Shown here one piece after another: positions 7,860 through 17,300 of a stretch of DNA of 64,000 bases. The translations under genes and the position numbers were made by a program. Origin of the DNA: Arthrobacter sp. AZCC_0090 (lineage in GTDB: Bacteria; Actinomycetota; Actinomycetes; Actinomycetales; Micrococcaceae); the NCBI RefSeq assembly GCF_014207375.1, contig NZ_JACHEE010000015.1:1-64000 (forward strand), given 5' to 3'. Each line of letters begins with the position of its first letter. Position 1 is the first letter of the stretch. The notes beneath the pieces were generated by a model that was not told the DNA's origin, did no database searches, and saw only the letters and a list, made by a program, of their open reading frames with translations.

Positions 7860-8827
7860 GTCCCCCCGTTGTTTTGAGCGTTGCTTTTGTTGTTGCTCTG
7901 GGTGTGGCTTCCGGCGGCCGCTTGGCTTCCGGCGGCCGCTTGGTGGGCGGCGGCCGCTTGGTGGGCGGCGGCGACCGCTCGGCGTGAGGCCGCTGCCGCG
8001 GCTTTGCGTTCGGCGAGCTTTCGCAGCCCGGCCTTCCGCGGAACCTTCACGGGCTCCGGCCAGCGCGGGCTCAGCGTGTCTCCCAGCGTGACACCGCGGA
8101 GCTTTCGGCCGAACAGGGGCAGGACCCAGTCATTCACCCAGCGTCTCTGGCGACGTTCCCAATCGCGCAGCTTGAGCCGCTGCGGCGGTTCCCAATCCTT
8201 GGGTGAGAACTTGTGCGGGATGCCGAGGTGGTCCAGGACCTGCGCCGCCATGTATTTGTGCCCGGCCTTGGACATGTGGAGCCGATCCGAGGCCCACATC
8301 CTGCGGTCGTGATAGGCGTCAAGGCACCAATAGTCCACCAACACGGCGCCGTGCTTGGCGGCGAGCTCGCGCACCCGTTCGTTGTAGAGGGCATTGCGCT
8401 TCTTGAACGGTTCCAGCACGGCCGAAACCTTGACGTCGTACCCCGTGAACAGGACCAATGTGGCTCCCGTGGCTGCGAGCCGAGCTACAAGCTTTTCGTA
8501 TTCGGCCATGAGTTGGTCCATGTCGGTGCCGAAATCCAGGATGTCGTTACCGCCGGCGTAAAGCGTGATGAGCGTGGGTTCCATGGCCAAGGCCCGGTCC
8601 AACTGTTCCTCAACGACATGGCGGAGGCGCTTGCTCCGGACGGCAAGATTGGCATACTCCCAGCCCGGTTGAGCTTTGGCCAGTTTCTCGGCTACGCGGT
8701 CGGCCCAGCCCCGGACGCCGTTCGGTAGGGCCTCGTTCCGGTCCCCCACGCCCTCGGTGAAAGAATCGCCCAAGGCGACAAACCGCCGTCGTCCGTTCTG
8801 GTCAGCATGAAGCACGTTCCCAGCCAC
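7850..8827 (-). CDS. SGNH/GDSL-family hydrolase (copy 3 of 3) with Ala/His/Gln repeat tail
   Basis: A 325-residue paralogue: GDSFTEG (about residues 18-24), LYAGGNDILDFG and DRLHMSKAGHKYMAAQVLDHLG. Compared with the two sister copies it has an extra C-terminal tail of about 55 residues made of AAAHQAAA-like units and ending in an Asn/Ser/Gly-rich stretch. The tail comes from short tandem DNA repeats. It is the first gene of a two-gene operon with copy 2. Tail function unknown; it may be a disordered extension. Confidence 0.85.
   Translation of the reverse strand: MAGNVLHADQNGRRRFVALGDSFTEGVGDRNEALPNGVRGWADRVAEKLAKAQPGWEYANLAVRSKRLRHVVEEQLDRALAMEPTLITLYAGGNDILDFGTDMDQLMAEYEKLVARLAATGATLVLFTGYDVKVSAVLEPFKKRNALYNERVRELAAKHGAVLVDYWCLDAYHDRRMWASDRLHMSKAGHKYMAAQVLDHLGIPHKFSPKDWEPPQRLKLRDWERRQRRWVNDWVLPLFGRKLRGVTLGDTLSPRWPEPVKVPRKAGLRKLAERKAAAAASRRAVAAAHQAAAAHQAAAGSQAAAGSHTQSNNKSNAQNNGGTCP
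7905..7982. repeat. Short tandem repeats encoding the Ala-rich tail of SGNH copy 3
   Basis: The word CGGCGGCCGCTTGG recurs four times here with spacers of only a few bases, giving an 18-base periodicity in frame with the coding sequence of the minus-strand hydrolase. Such arrays expand and contract by slippage, so the tail length may vary between strains. Confidence 0.7.
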
Positions 8828-8879
8828 GACGCCAGCGTACCCCCGCCCGGTTGCCCGCCGGCAAAGCCCAGGTTAATTC

Positions 8880-8976
8880 GACGCTCGCTCACCTATGGCG
8901 TCTTTTGGCCGAACGCTCGCTCACCTATGAGGCCGCCCGGCGGAACAAGAGTGCGACAAAAGTGAGCGAGCGTCGC
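8880..8976. repeat. Intergenic repeat cluster (CGCTCGCTCAC family), site 1
   Basis: Two direct copies of ACGCTCGCTCACCTATG (8881-8897 and 8913-8929) and an inverted copy GTGAGCGAGCGT (8962-8973) lie between the starts of the SGNH operon and the stop of the siderophore-reductase gene. The inverted copies could fold into a hairpin that ends the minus-strand siderophore operon. The same element recurs at 14290-14388. Confidence 0.75.
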
Positions 8977-8985
8977 AGGGGCCGG

Positions 8986-10125
8986 TTAGAGTTCGGCCTT
9001 CCCCTTGCGCCAGTAGCCCATGAACGCCACTTGCTTCCGGTCGATTCCTACATCCCTGACAAGATACCGGCGCAGCTCCTTGATGACCCCGGCCTCGCCT
9101 GCGATCCAGGCGTAAAACGGCAGTGCGCCGGCGGGAAGGCCCGGGTTGCGGCTCGTTTCGATGACCGCCGTGTCCATGCGCAGCGGGGTTTCCCAGAGGA
9201 TGTCCTGGTCCACATTGACGTCTTCCGGTTCGGGACCAGCGGCGCCGTCCAGCGAGATGATGCCCACCCAGCCGGGGACGGGAACCGCTCCCCGGACGGC
9301 TTCCTTCAGAAACTCGCCATGAGGCCGCGAGCGGCCAATCGCGGCACCCCGCGCGAGCCAGGTGATTTCGATGTCGGCCTCGGTGGCGAGGTCCAGGAAG
9401 TCGCCCGCCTCAGGCACTTCGAGGAAGGCATGGCCTGTGATGCCCGCAGGCAAAGACTCCAGAATGGCACTGATGGCCGGCACGGCCGTTTCGTCTCCGG
9501 CAAGGAGGACGCGCTGTGCCAAGCCGGGACGCCACTCGATGCCCGAGTAGATTTCGGCAGTGATGCAATGGGCTGCCCGATTGTTGGGGCCGATGATCGT
9601 GATCGAATCTCCAGGTTTCGCGGCAAGCGCCCAGTTGGCTGCCGGACCACCCGACCGGAGGGCAGGCGGGGCCCGCTTGTACGACGGCGCCCTGCCGGAC
9701 TCGCGCGACCCGGCCGCGCCAGCTGCGCCTCCACCGCCCGCCGACCCGCCGCCGTCGTCGAAATGCATCACGAAGTCGACGTCGATCTCCGGGTAGACGG
9801 CGTCCAGCCTCTCGTTCCGCACTGTGTAGGTCCGCATCGAACCGCGCACCGCGGGGTCCATGGCCAACCATTCCTGGTACCAACCGGCGTGGCCCATGTT
9901 GAAGGCAGGTAGCGGCAACGGGTGGCCGTCCGCGTCGAGCGACGGAATCATGAGCTTGATGCGCAGGTCCAAGGTGTTCCCTGAGACGCCGAACCCGCGC
10001 AAGCAATATCCCCCGAAAGTGATGCGACGGAAATTGGGTCCCAAATCCTGCACCGCGGTGACCGTGACGTCGAACGCGAGGGTCATTGGCTCGGTGATGG
10101 CGTTCCGCACTGCGTTTGCGTTCAT
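8986..10125 (-). CDS. Siderophore-interacting protein (FAD-dependent ferric-siderophore reductase)
   Basis: A 379-residue protein of the ViuB/SIP family, which reduces Fe(III)-siderophores in the cytoplasm to release iron. Visible: the FAD-binding beta barrel with FRRITFGGYCL and RTYTVRNER, a second domain with GDSITIIGPNNRAAH, ERVLLAGDETAVPAI-like nucleotide region, and the C-terminal MGYWRKGKAEL. A Gly/Ala/Ser/Arg-rich insertion of about 35 residues lies mid-protein, longer than usual. It overlaps the ATPase gene by four bases (ATGA) and is the last gene of the siderophore uptake operon. Confidence 0.9.
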   Translation of the reverse strand: MNANAVRNAITEPMTLAFDVTVTAVQDLGPNFRRITFGGYCLRGFGVSGNTLDLRIKLMIPSLDADGHPLPLPAFNMGHAGWYQEWLAMDPAVRGSMRTYTVRNERLDAVYPEIDVDFVMHFDDGGGSAGGGGAAGAAGSRESGRAPSYKRAPPALRSGGPAANWALAAKPGDSITIIGPNNRAAHCITAEIYSGIEWRPGLAQRVLLAGDETAVPAISAILESLPAGITGHAFLEVPEAGDFLDLATEADIEITWLARGAAIGRSRPHGEFLKEAVRGAVPVPGWVGIISLDGAAGPEPEDVNVDQDILWETPLRMDTAVIETSRNPGLPAGALPFYAWIAGEAGVIKELRRYLVRDVGIDRKQVAFMGYWRKGKAEL

Positions 10126-10949
10126 GAGGCGAACTCCAATTCGACACGGTTTGAGGGAGAGACGGTGTGGTGCCGCCCGATCGGAAGAACGAGCGGGGTG
10201 CCGGAAAGCGGATCCGGAACCACTCGGGACTCCAGACCGAAAACGTCGCGGACCAGATCCTCGGTGACAACATCTTGCGCAGATCCCTCGGCAACAATTC
10301 CCCCGGCCTTCATGGCGATGACGTGGTCGGCGTAGCGCGCCGCCAGATTGAGGTCGTGAAGCACGATTGCCACCGTAGTTCCGCGGCGACGGTTGAGGTC
10401 GGTCACCAGATCCAGCACCTCCACTTGGTGTGCCAGGTCAAGGTAGGTGGTGGGCTCGTCGAGGAGCAGGACCTCCGTTTCCTGGGCGAGGGCCATCGCG
10501 ATCCACACTCTTTGGCGTTGCCCACCGGACAATTCGTCGACGTTCCACTCAGCAAGCTCAAGCGTTGCCGTGGTTTCGAGCGCGCGCTGCACGGCGGCGT
10601 CGTCGTCCTCCGTAGCGGTGCGGAAGAATCCTTGGTGCGGATAGCGTCCGCGGCCCACGAGTTCGCGGACGGTGATGCCATCCGGGGCAAGGGGGTGCTG
10701 CGGCAAGAGGCCCAGGATGCGGGCGAGTTCCCGGGCCGGACGGCGGTGGATGTCCTTGCCATCCAAGGTGACGACGCCGGCGCTCGGCTTCAACAGCCTG
10801 GACAGCCCTCGGAGCAGCGTGGACTTTCCGCAAGCGTTGGCACCGACGATCATGGTCACTTTGCCTTCGGGAATCACCGTCGAGAGTCCTTCAACCACGC
10901 GGCGTTGCTCGTATTGGAGCGTCAAATCGTGTGCTCTCAGTTGTGCCAT
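10122..10949 (-). CDS. fepC: Ferric-siderophore ABC transporter, ATP-binding protein
   Basis: A 275-residue FepC/FecE-type ATPase beginning MAQLRAHDLTLQYEQRRVVE. I use the ATG at 10949 because upstream sequence belongs to the permease gene. Motifs: Walker A GANACGKST (about 36-44), Q-loop LLPQHPL, signature LSGGQRQR (about 140-147), Walker B VLLLDEPT. It powers the two FecCD-type permeases encoded just upstream. The gene symbol marks the family, not a proven enterobactin specificity. Confidence 0.92.
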   Translation of the reverse strand: MAQLRAHDLTLQYEQRRVVEGLSTVIPEGKVTMIVGANACGKSTLLRGLSRLLKPSAGVVTLDGKDIHRRPARELARILGLLPQHPLAPDGITVRELVGRGRYPHQGFFRTATEDDDAAVQRALETTATLELAEWNVDELSGGQRQRVWIAMALAQETEVLLLDEPTTYLDLAHQVEVLDLVTDLNRRRGTTVAIVLHDLNLAARYADHVIAMKAGGIVAEGSAQDVVTEDLVRDVFGLESRVVPDPLSGTPLVLPIGRHHTVSPSNRVELEFAS

Positions 10950-10950
10950 G

Positions 10951-12006
10951 TCAGGCTTCCTTTCGGTTGGACGTGACCAGCAGCCACAGCAGGAATGGAG
11001 CACCAAGGGCCCCGGTGATAACGCCGACCGGCAGTACGGTGCCGCCCAGGACCAAGGGGGCCACGTTGTACGCGAAATAGTCGGCCGCGAGGACAATCAA
11101 AGCGCCTATGAACGACGACGCCGGAAGGCTGGGCCGCCCGAGAAACCGCCGCGCAATCGGCCCCGCAAGGAAGGCAACGAAGGCAACCGGCCCGGCAGCC
11201 GCCGTCGCAACCGCTGCGAGCGCGACGGCGGTGATCACCAGCCCGAAACGCACAGCGTTGACCCGGATCCCCAGTCCGGCCGCGGCGTCGTCGCCCAGTT
11301 CGAGCATGCGCAGTGGTCGGGCGAGGATGGCCAGTGCGGGAACGAGAACTGCGAGGGAAGCGAGGAGTATGCCCACGCGCTCCCAGTTGGCCGAATTCAA
11401 GGAACCGTTGAGCCAGATGAGGGCCTCGGAGGCTGTCCGGATATCTGCCCTAGTCATGAGGAAGTTCACCACTGCCCCCAACACGGCGGCGATCCCTACG
11501 CCGGCGAGGATGAGCCGGTTGCTTGCCGCGTTTCCGCGCCCGCCAGAGCCCTGCCCGCCCGAACCGCGGCCGCCCGAACCCCGCGAAATGGCGTAAATGA
11601 GCAGCGCGACGCCGATTGCTCCAGCCAGCGCAGCCGCCGACACAGCGGCGCCGGACGCGCCGAACACGACGATAGCCAAGACCGCCGCGGCACTGGCTCC
11701 GTAGCTGATGCCGATGACGTCGGGGCTCGCGAGGGGGTTGCGGAGCATGGTCTGGAAGAGCCCGCCGGAGAGGCCGAACGCCACGCCGATCAGGATGCCC
11801 AACACAGCCCGCGGCAATTTGTTTTCCATGACGATGAAGCTTGCGCCTGGGATCTTCTCGCCGTCCGTCAGATGGGCCATGAGGATCCTGAAGAAATCGG
11901 GGATGGTGACGGTATAGCTGCCCAGGAGTACGGTCACCGCAAAGAGAATCACGACGCCGGCGCCCAGGAGTCCGGTCCGCTTCAGCCTGTGCGAGGCGGC
12001 GCTCAT
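10951..12006 (-). CDS. Ferric-siderophore ABC transporter permease (FecCD family), second
   Basis: About 351 residues from the ATG at 12006, which overlaps the previous permease stop as ATGA. It carries eight to ten hydrophobic helices and the FecCD signature RLPRAVLGI-like NKLPRAVLGILIG, GLFQTMLRNPLASPDVIG and GPVAFVAFLAGPIARR. It forms the membrane channel together with the permease at 12003-13100. A Gly/Arg-rich cytoplasmic loop (SRGSGGRGSGGQGSGG) is unusual. It is co-transcribed with the ATPase two bases downstream. Confidence 0.92.
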   Translation of the reverse strand: MSAASHRLKRTGLLGAGVVILFAVTVLLGSYTVTIPDFFRILMAHLTDGEKIPGASFIVMENKLPRAVLGILIGVAFGLSGGLFQTMLRNPLASPDVIGISYGASAAAVLAIVVFGASGAAVSAAALAGAIGVALLIYAISRGSGGRGSGGQGSGGRGNAASNRLILAGVGIAAVLGAVVNFLMTRADIRTASEALIWLNGSLNSANWERVGILLASLAVLVPALAILARPLRMLELGDDAAAGLGIRVNAVRFGLVITAVALAAVATAAAGPVAFVAFLAGPIARRFLGRPSLPASSFIGALIVLAADYFAYNVAPLVLGGTVLPVGVITGALGAPFLLWLLVTSNRKEA

Positions 12007-13100
12007 AGGGAGGCCCCTTTGCCCCGGCGGACGAGCCACACGAAGACGGGAGCACCAACAATGGCTGTCATGATGCCCGCGGGGACCTCGCTGGGAAGCA
12101 TCACGACTCGGCCAAGCACGTCCGAAGCCAACAACAGCGCCGGCGCGAGAACCATCGAGAACGGCAGGATCCAGCGGTAGTCCGGGCCGGTAAAGAAGCG
12201 CACGGCGTGCGGAACCACGAGTCCGACGAAACCGATGGGACCAGCCAACGCCGTGGCCGAGCCACAGAGCAGCACGATCCCGAGCGCGGTGACACCCCTG
12301 GCCAGAACCACATTCTGGCCGAGTCCACGGGCAACGTCGTCTCCGAGGGCCAGGCCGTTCAGGATGCGGCCGCTACCCAGGACGATCAACGCCCCAAGCA
12401 GCAGGAACGGCAACCCGGTCAACACCACGGACCAGTCGCTGCCGGCGATTCCACCCACCTGCCAGAAGCGGAAACGGTCCAGCGTGTCTTGGCTCGAAAC
12501 CAAAATGACGTTCATCAGCGAATAGAGCCCCGCGCTCAGGGCCGCTCCCGCCAAAGCGAGCTTCACCGGCGTCGCCCCGCCACGCCCCATGGACGCAATC
12601 AGATAGACGACGACGGCGGCCGCCGCGGCACCGACGAAAGCGAACCAAATGTAGCCACTCGCCCCCGAGATACCGAAAAGGTAGATTCCTGCGACCACCG
12701 CGAGTGCCGCTCCCGCATTGACGCCCATGATGCCGGGGTCGGCCAGGGGGTTGCGGGAGACTCCCTGCATCGCAGCACCAGCAAGGCCAAGGGCAGACCC
12801 TGCCACCAAGCCGAGGACGGTGCGTGGAATGCGGGAGTGAACAACGGCATGGTTGCCGTCGTCCGGGTTGAACCGCGTGAGGGCTTGCCAGACGGTTTCA
12901 AGGGACATGCCCCTCGCACCGATCGTGAGCGAGGCGGCGCAGACCAACACAAGCACGACGACGGCAGCCAACAACCACCCACCTTTCCCGCGAACTAGCA
13001 GGTGATGCCCCTTGGGAGCGCTTTGACGGTCATGAGCTGCCAATTCGCGCGTGGTTCCGCCGGGGGAAGGTGGGCCAACCGTCGTCGTACTTTGTGTCAT
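12003..13100 (-). CDS. Ferric-siderophore ABC transporter permease (FecCD family), first
   Basis: About 365 residues from the ATG at 13100. The N-terminal 35 residues are hydrophilic, then come the permease helices. FecCD motifs: RIPRTVLGLVAGSALGLAG, AMQGVSRNPLADPGIMGVNAG, and GPIGFVGLVVPHAVRF near the C-terminus. It pairs with the permease at 10951 to form a heterodimeric siderophore channel. It follows the binding-protein gene with a 14-base gap. Confidence 0.92.
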   Translation of the reverse strand: MTQSTTTVGPPSPGGTTRELAAHDRQSAPKGHHLLVRGKGGWLLAAVVVLVLVCAASLTIGARGMSLETVWQALTRFNPDDGNHAVVHSRIPRTVLGLVAGSALGLAGAAMQGVSRNPLADPGIMGVNAGAALAVVAGIYLFGISGASGYIWFAFVGAAAAAVVVYLIASMGRGGATPVKLALAGAALSAGLYSLMNVILVSSQDTLDRFRFWQVGGIAGSDWSVVLTGLPFLLLGALIVLGSGRILNGLALGDDVARGLGQNVVLARGVTALGIVLLCGSATALAGPIGFVGLVVPHAVRFFTGPDYRWILPFSMVLAPALLLASDVLGRVVMLPSEVPAGIMTAIVGAPVFVWLVRRGKGASL

Positions 13101-13114
13101 GTCAGGCGCATCGC

Positions 13115-14185
13115 TTACTTGGCGGCCGCGTCGGCACCTTTGGCCAGCTGCGGCAGGAACGTGTCCAATGCCCACGGCAGGCTTAGGGGCGAGGATGCGG
13201 AGATCGCCAGGGTGAGGGTGTTGTCAGAGTCGGCAACCAGGGCGCCCTTCTTGATGGCGGGGATCTGGCCCAGCAAGGGGTCATTCTTGATCTGGTCAGT
13301 GGTCTTGGAATCCGGAACCCAGGTCACGAAGACGTCCGATGAGAGCTCGTTGGCCTTTTCAGCGGACCAGGGAACGAAGAATTCCTTGGAGCCCTGGCTG
13401 GCGTTCTCCACCACCGGAGCAAGCTTCATGCCGATTTCGGAAAGAAAACGCGGCCGGTTGTCGTTGGCTGTGTAGACGTTGACGCCGTCGCCCTTTGCAG
13501 GCTCGAGGTTGCCGTAGATGAACGTCTTGCCGGCGAGTTGGGGGAAAGCGGAAACCTTGCTCTTGATGGTGGCCTCGGTGTCCGAGACCAGCTCGGCCGC
13601 CTCTGAATTCTTGCCCAAGGCCTTGCCGATGATCGTGGTGGCCTCCTGCCACGGTGTGCCGTACGCGAGTTCGGGTTGCGCCACCACCGGGGCAATTTCG
13701 GAGAGCTTCTTGTAGTCGGCTTCGGTCAGGCCGGAATAGGCGGCAAGGATGGCGTCCGGAGCGAGCTTGGCGATCTCCGTGAAGTTGATGCCGTCTGCCT
13801 CGGAGAACTGTGCCGGCGCCTTCGCGGTGCCGAAGCCGGCACCCAGCTTCTCAAGCGCGGCGTCCTTCCAAGGAGTAGAACCCTTGCCGTTGTTGCCCCA
13901 GGCGTTCTTCGGAACACCGACCGGCACGACGCCGAGAGCCAGGGCAACGTCGTCGTTGACCCATGAGACGGTCACCACGCGCTGCGGTTGCGTCTTGATG
14001 GTGGTCTCACCGAAGACGTTCTTGATGGTGACCGGGAACTGACTGCTTGGGGCCGGGGCCGTTGCGGAACTGGCGGTGGTCGATCCGGTCGAGCAACCGG
14101 TGAGGGACAGCGCGACGGCGGCAAGGACAGCGGTCGCTGCACCTGTGGTCTTTAGCAGGGTACGGCGTGAGGGGAGGGAAGCCAC
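13115..14185 (-). CDS. Iron-siderophore ABC transporter substrate-binding lipoprotein
   Basis: A 356-residue class III binding protein. A signal with RRTLLKTTGAA and a lipobox LTGC at about residues 28-31 predict a membrane-anchored lipoprotein; the twin arginine allows Tat export. The mature part has the FecB/FepB fold: PQRVVTVSWVNDDVALALGV at the start, NFTEIAKLAPDAILAAYSG in the first lobe, and a linking helix near KTFIYGN. It is the first gene of the operon. An iron-box-like element lies a few bases upstream. Ligand not determinable. Confidence 0.92.
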   Translation of the reverse strand: MASLPSRRTLLKTTGAATAVLAAVALSLTGCSTGSTTASSATAPAPSSQFPVTIKNVFGETTIKTQPQRVVTVSWVNDDVALALGVVPVGVPKNAWGNNGKGSTPWKDAALEKLGAGFGTAKAPAQFSEADGINFTEIAKLAPDAILAAYSGLTEADYKKLSEIAPVVAQPELAYGTPWQEATTIIGKALGKNSEAAELVSDTEATIKSKVSAFPQLAGKTFIYGNLEPAKGDGVNVYTANDNRPRFLSEIGMKLAPVVENASQGSKEFFVPWSAEKANELSSDVFVTWVPDSKTTDQIKNDPLLGQIPAIKKGALVADSDNTLTLAISASSPLSLPWALDTFLPQLAKGADAAAK

Positions 14186-14192
14186 GGGACTC

Positions 14193-14232
14193 CTTAGGTA
14201 AGTGACGCAAACCTAAGTAAGGCTAGCCTACC
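14193..14232 (-). promoter_or_regulatory. DtxR/IdeR-type iron box region
   Basis: TTAGGTAA at 14193 and AACCTAA at 14210 form an interrupted inverted repeat, and beside it AGGCTAGCCT (14220-14229) is a perfect palindrome in the context AGTAAGGCTAGCCTACC. This resembles the actinobacterial iron-box consensus TTAGGTTAGCCTAACCTAA. It lies directly upstream of the siderophore-binding protein, as expected for repression by an iron-loaded DtxR/IdeR regulator. Confidence 0.75.
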
Positions 14233-14289
14233 CTTTGGAGAATTACGAAACGTTTACTTTGCGTAATTGCCTCGCGTTGGTGAACCCCC

Positions 14290-14388
14290 GGACGCTCACT
14301 CACCTATGAGGGCAAAACCCCGGACGCTCGCTCACGACTAGTGAGCGAGCGTCCGGCGGAAACCGGCCAAAAGTGAGCGAGCGTCTGG
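14290..14388. repeat. Intergenic repeat cluster (CGCTCGCTCAC family), site 2
   Basis: Contains GGACGCTCACTCACCTATGAGG (direct copy near 14290), a self-complementary hairpin CGGACGCTCGCTCAC...GTGAGCGAGCGTCCG (14321-14355) and a further inverted copy AAAAGTGAGCGAGCGT (14369-14384). It ends one base before the jetC stop codon region. The same element occurs at 8880-8976, so the siderophore operon is bracketed by two copies. Probable role: transcription termination or a mobile palindromic unit. Confidence 0.75.
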
Positions 14389-14389
14389 G

Positions 14390-17300
14390 CTAGCGGAGCA
14401 CGATGTCCACGGGGTTGGCCTCGGAACGCCATGCACCCGGCACGCCCGGGCCTCCGATCACCGGAGCGGTAAGCACGCCGGAGCGGTTGGTCCGCTTGTC
14501 GCGCAGGATTTCGGTAACGGAACCGAGGTGCCGGGAAAGGTCGATCACGTTCTCGGGCGCGGCAAGCAACAGCTGGAAGCCGAACTCGTGCAGCGCCTTG
14601 ATGCCCGCGCCGGCGAACTCCTCCGAGGCCAGGACGAATGCCTCGTCCATCATGACCGTTCCGTAGGTCGTGAAACCCTGCTCGGCGATGCCCAATTGGT
14701 AACTCAGGGCCGCGGCCATGATGAACGCCGTGAAGCGCTGCCGCTCACCACCGGACATCGAGCCGGTGTCCGCGTGCATGTACACCTCGGTCTTCTTGCC
14801 ACCCCGTGGGCCTTGGACGGAGCGGTGCTCCTTGCATTGGATGAAGAGATGCCCGCGGACATCCAGCACCTCGGCTCGCCACCGCCGGTCCTCGGGGGCC
14901 TGCGATCCGAGACGCTTGACCAGCGTTTCGAGCGACTTGTAGCGGTTGGTGAGCTCGACGTCGTCGTCCGCCTCGGTGAAGGCACCGGCACCCGAACGCG
15001 ACGGCCGCGAGTGGCGCGTCTTCAACGCGTTCTGGATGGCGTCCTTGAACTGCTTCGCCGTGGCGGGCAGCGTCTGCTTGATGTCGAGTTCCAGGAAGCT
15101 TCCCTCGTGGAAATTGACCTCGGACAGGATGCCGTTGAGGGGCAGGATCCGGCTGGTGATGGCGCGGCGTTCCTCGTCGAGCAAGTGCAACAGCGTGCTG
15201 AACGATTCGTGCGTGCGCTGGTTGAAGAACTGCCTGAATTCGGCTTCCTGCGCAGGCAACCCTTCGCTGACGATCTGGTGATAGCGGGACTCGAACTCCC
15301 CCGCGGCGCCGATCGAGGTGCCGTGGTCCGCGGAAATGGCGGTGCCCCATTCGCGCACGAATCCTTCGAACATGCGCGTCAGCCGCTCGGCCAACGCCTG
15401 CCCCCGCGACTCGGCGGCGTGCAGTTCCGCCAGGAGCTTGCTACGGACTTCGGCAGCCAGGGTGTCGAGTTCGTGAAGCTCCCTCACCTCGCCGAATGCG
15501 CTGAAGTACGGTTCGAGGGCAGCAACGGTAGCGCCCGACGGCGGCGCCTGGTCCAGGCGGTTGCGTGCGGCATCAAGGAGTGTGTCAGCCGTGGTCATCT
15601 GGTGGTCGAGTGTCTTGTATTCGCTCTGCAAAACCGCCGCCGACCCTGTGGAGGACTGGTGCTTTTCGCGTACGGCCTCGATGTTTGCACGCAAAGGTTC
15701 CAGGTCGGCCTGCGCTGACAAGGCATCCTTGAGCCGCTGTTCGATCTTCGCCAGCTCCTCGGCCGCCACTGCTGCAGAGACCTGATCCCAGCCACGTTCG
15801 TCGTCGGCGATGCGGCGCAACGCTTCGAGCTGGCGCGTCATGCCTTGGTGGGAATCCTCGCGGTTTTGGGCGAGTTCGGCGGCCTTCAGAAGCTCGTTTT
15901 CGAGCTCGCCGACTTTCGCGGCCACGAGCTCCAGCTTGGAAGCATTGTCGAAACCGAGAACGTAGTCCTGGCGGCTCGTGAAGCGGTCATCCTTCTCCAC
16001 GGTGTGCCTGTTGCGCTTGACCACTCCGCCCAGGCTCAGGCCTTTGTCCAGCTTGGCGAGCTCGTCCGGGTCTTCGACACACGGGAAAGCGAAATCGAGG
16101 GCGATCCGCTCGCGGATCCACTGTCCGGCGTTCTCATTGGCACCCAAGGTGAGGATGTTCAACTTCGTCAGCAAATCGCCGTCGGACACGTCCTCCACAG
16201 CCAAAGCGCCCCCCGCGAGCGGTTTGGAAACGTCCACGGCCCGCAGCGCGCCGCGCACCGTGTTGTCGTTCAGGTAGCGCGTGACCGCGGCGAAATGCTC
16301 GCCCGGAACCAACAGCGTCGTGGCCAGGTTCCGCAGGGCGCGCTCGGCCGCGGGCCGCCACTGTTCCTCCCCCTCGGCGAGGTCTATCAGCTCGCCTCCA
16401 AAGGGCATGCGATCCTCGGGAACGCCGGTGGCTGCGGCGATCGCGGCGCGGTTTTCAATGCTCGACGGCGGCAGCAGGGACTTGCGCGTCTTCAGCGAGA
16501 CGAGCTCCTGTTGGGCTGCCGCGAGTTCACGTTTCTTGGTGGCGTGGCCGTCGAACGCTTCGAACCGGAGTTCCCTGAGCGCTTCGGAATCGTCCTTGAG
16601 TTCGGCGGAGCGGCTCGCGGCCTGCTCATGGGCCTGCTCCCAACCCTCAGCTGTCCACTCAAGGTTGAGTCCGGCGTCGGCCAATGCTTGGCGGGCCGCT
16701 TCCTCGACCTGTTGGCGGAGCTTGAGGCCGACCCGGGCATTTTCGAGCGACTGCTCGATCGCCGAAATCGCGTTCCCGCCCTGGTTGTTGTAATCCGATT
16801 CGAGCTGGCGAAGTTCCTTGGCGAGTGCGTCGCGGACGCCTCGCTCAGCGCTGAGCTCCTTGGCTTTCGCCTGGACAAGGTCCTTGAAGCGGGCCAAGGT
16901 CTTGGCATGGACCGTGACCGAGAGCTGCTGCTTGTATGCGTCGAACTCCTCGCCGCTGAGCTCCCGGAGCCGGTTGGCCTCCAGCAACGACTGGGCATAT
17001 TCCTTGTTCATCCCGGGGACGGGAGCGAGCTGATCGCGCTGCTGGCGGACGTCCTCCAGCCGCTGCCTGATGGACATGAGGTTGCTGAATTCCTCGACGA
17101 CGTCGTCCGCAGCAGTGAGCGTCGCGGGGGCGTCGAGCACCTGGTCGCGGAAGAACGTGTTGACGCTGCCGCCAAGCCCCTTACCGGCCTGGATCACACG
17201 CAAAAGCGGAAGCGCCTGGTCCGAGTTGATGCCAAGAAGCCGGCGGAAACGCTCCGCAAAGGCCTTGTGGACATCGAAGATCTGGGCATCCGGGAAGATG

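Noticed and set aside
10672..12180. A 502-codon plus-strand frame opposite the siderophore ATPase and permease
   Set aside because: Composition is Arg/Gly/Pro/Gln rich without any recognisable domain; the opposite strand has complete FecCD and ATPase motifs.
14186..14389. A jetD remnant between jetC and the siderophore operon
   Set aside because: The 200 bases contain only the iron box and the repeat cluster; no JetD-like peptide can be read in any frame.
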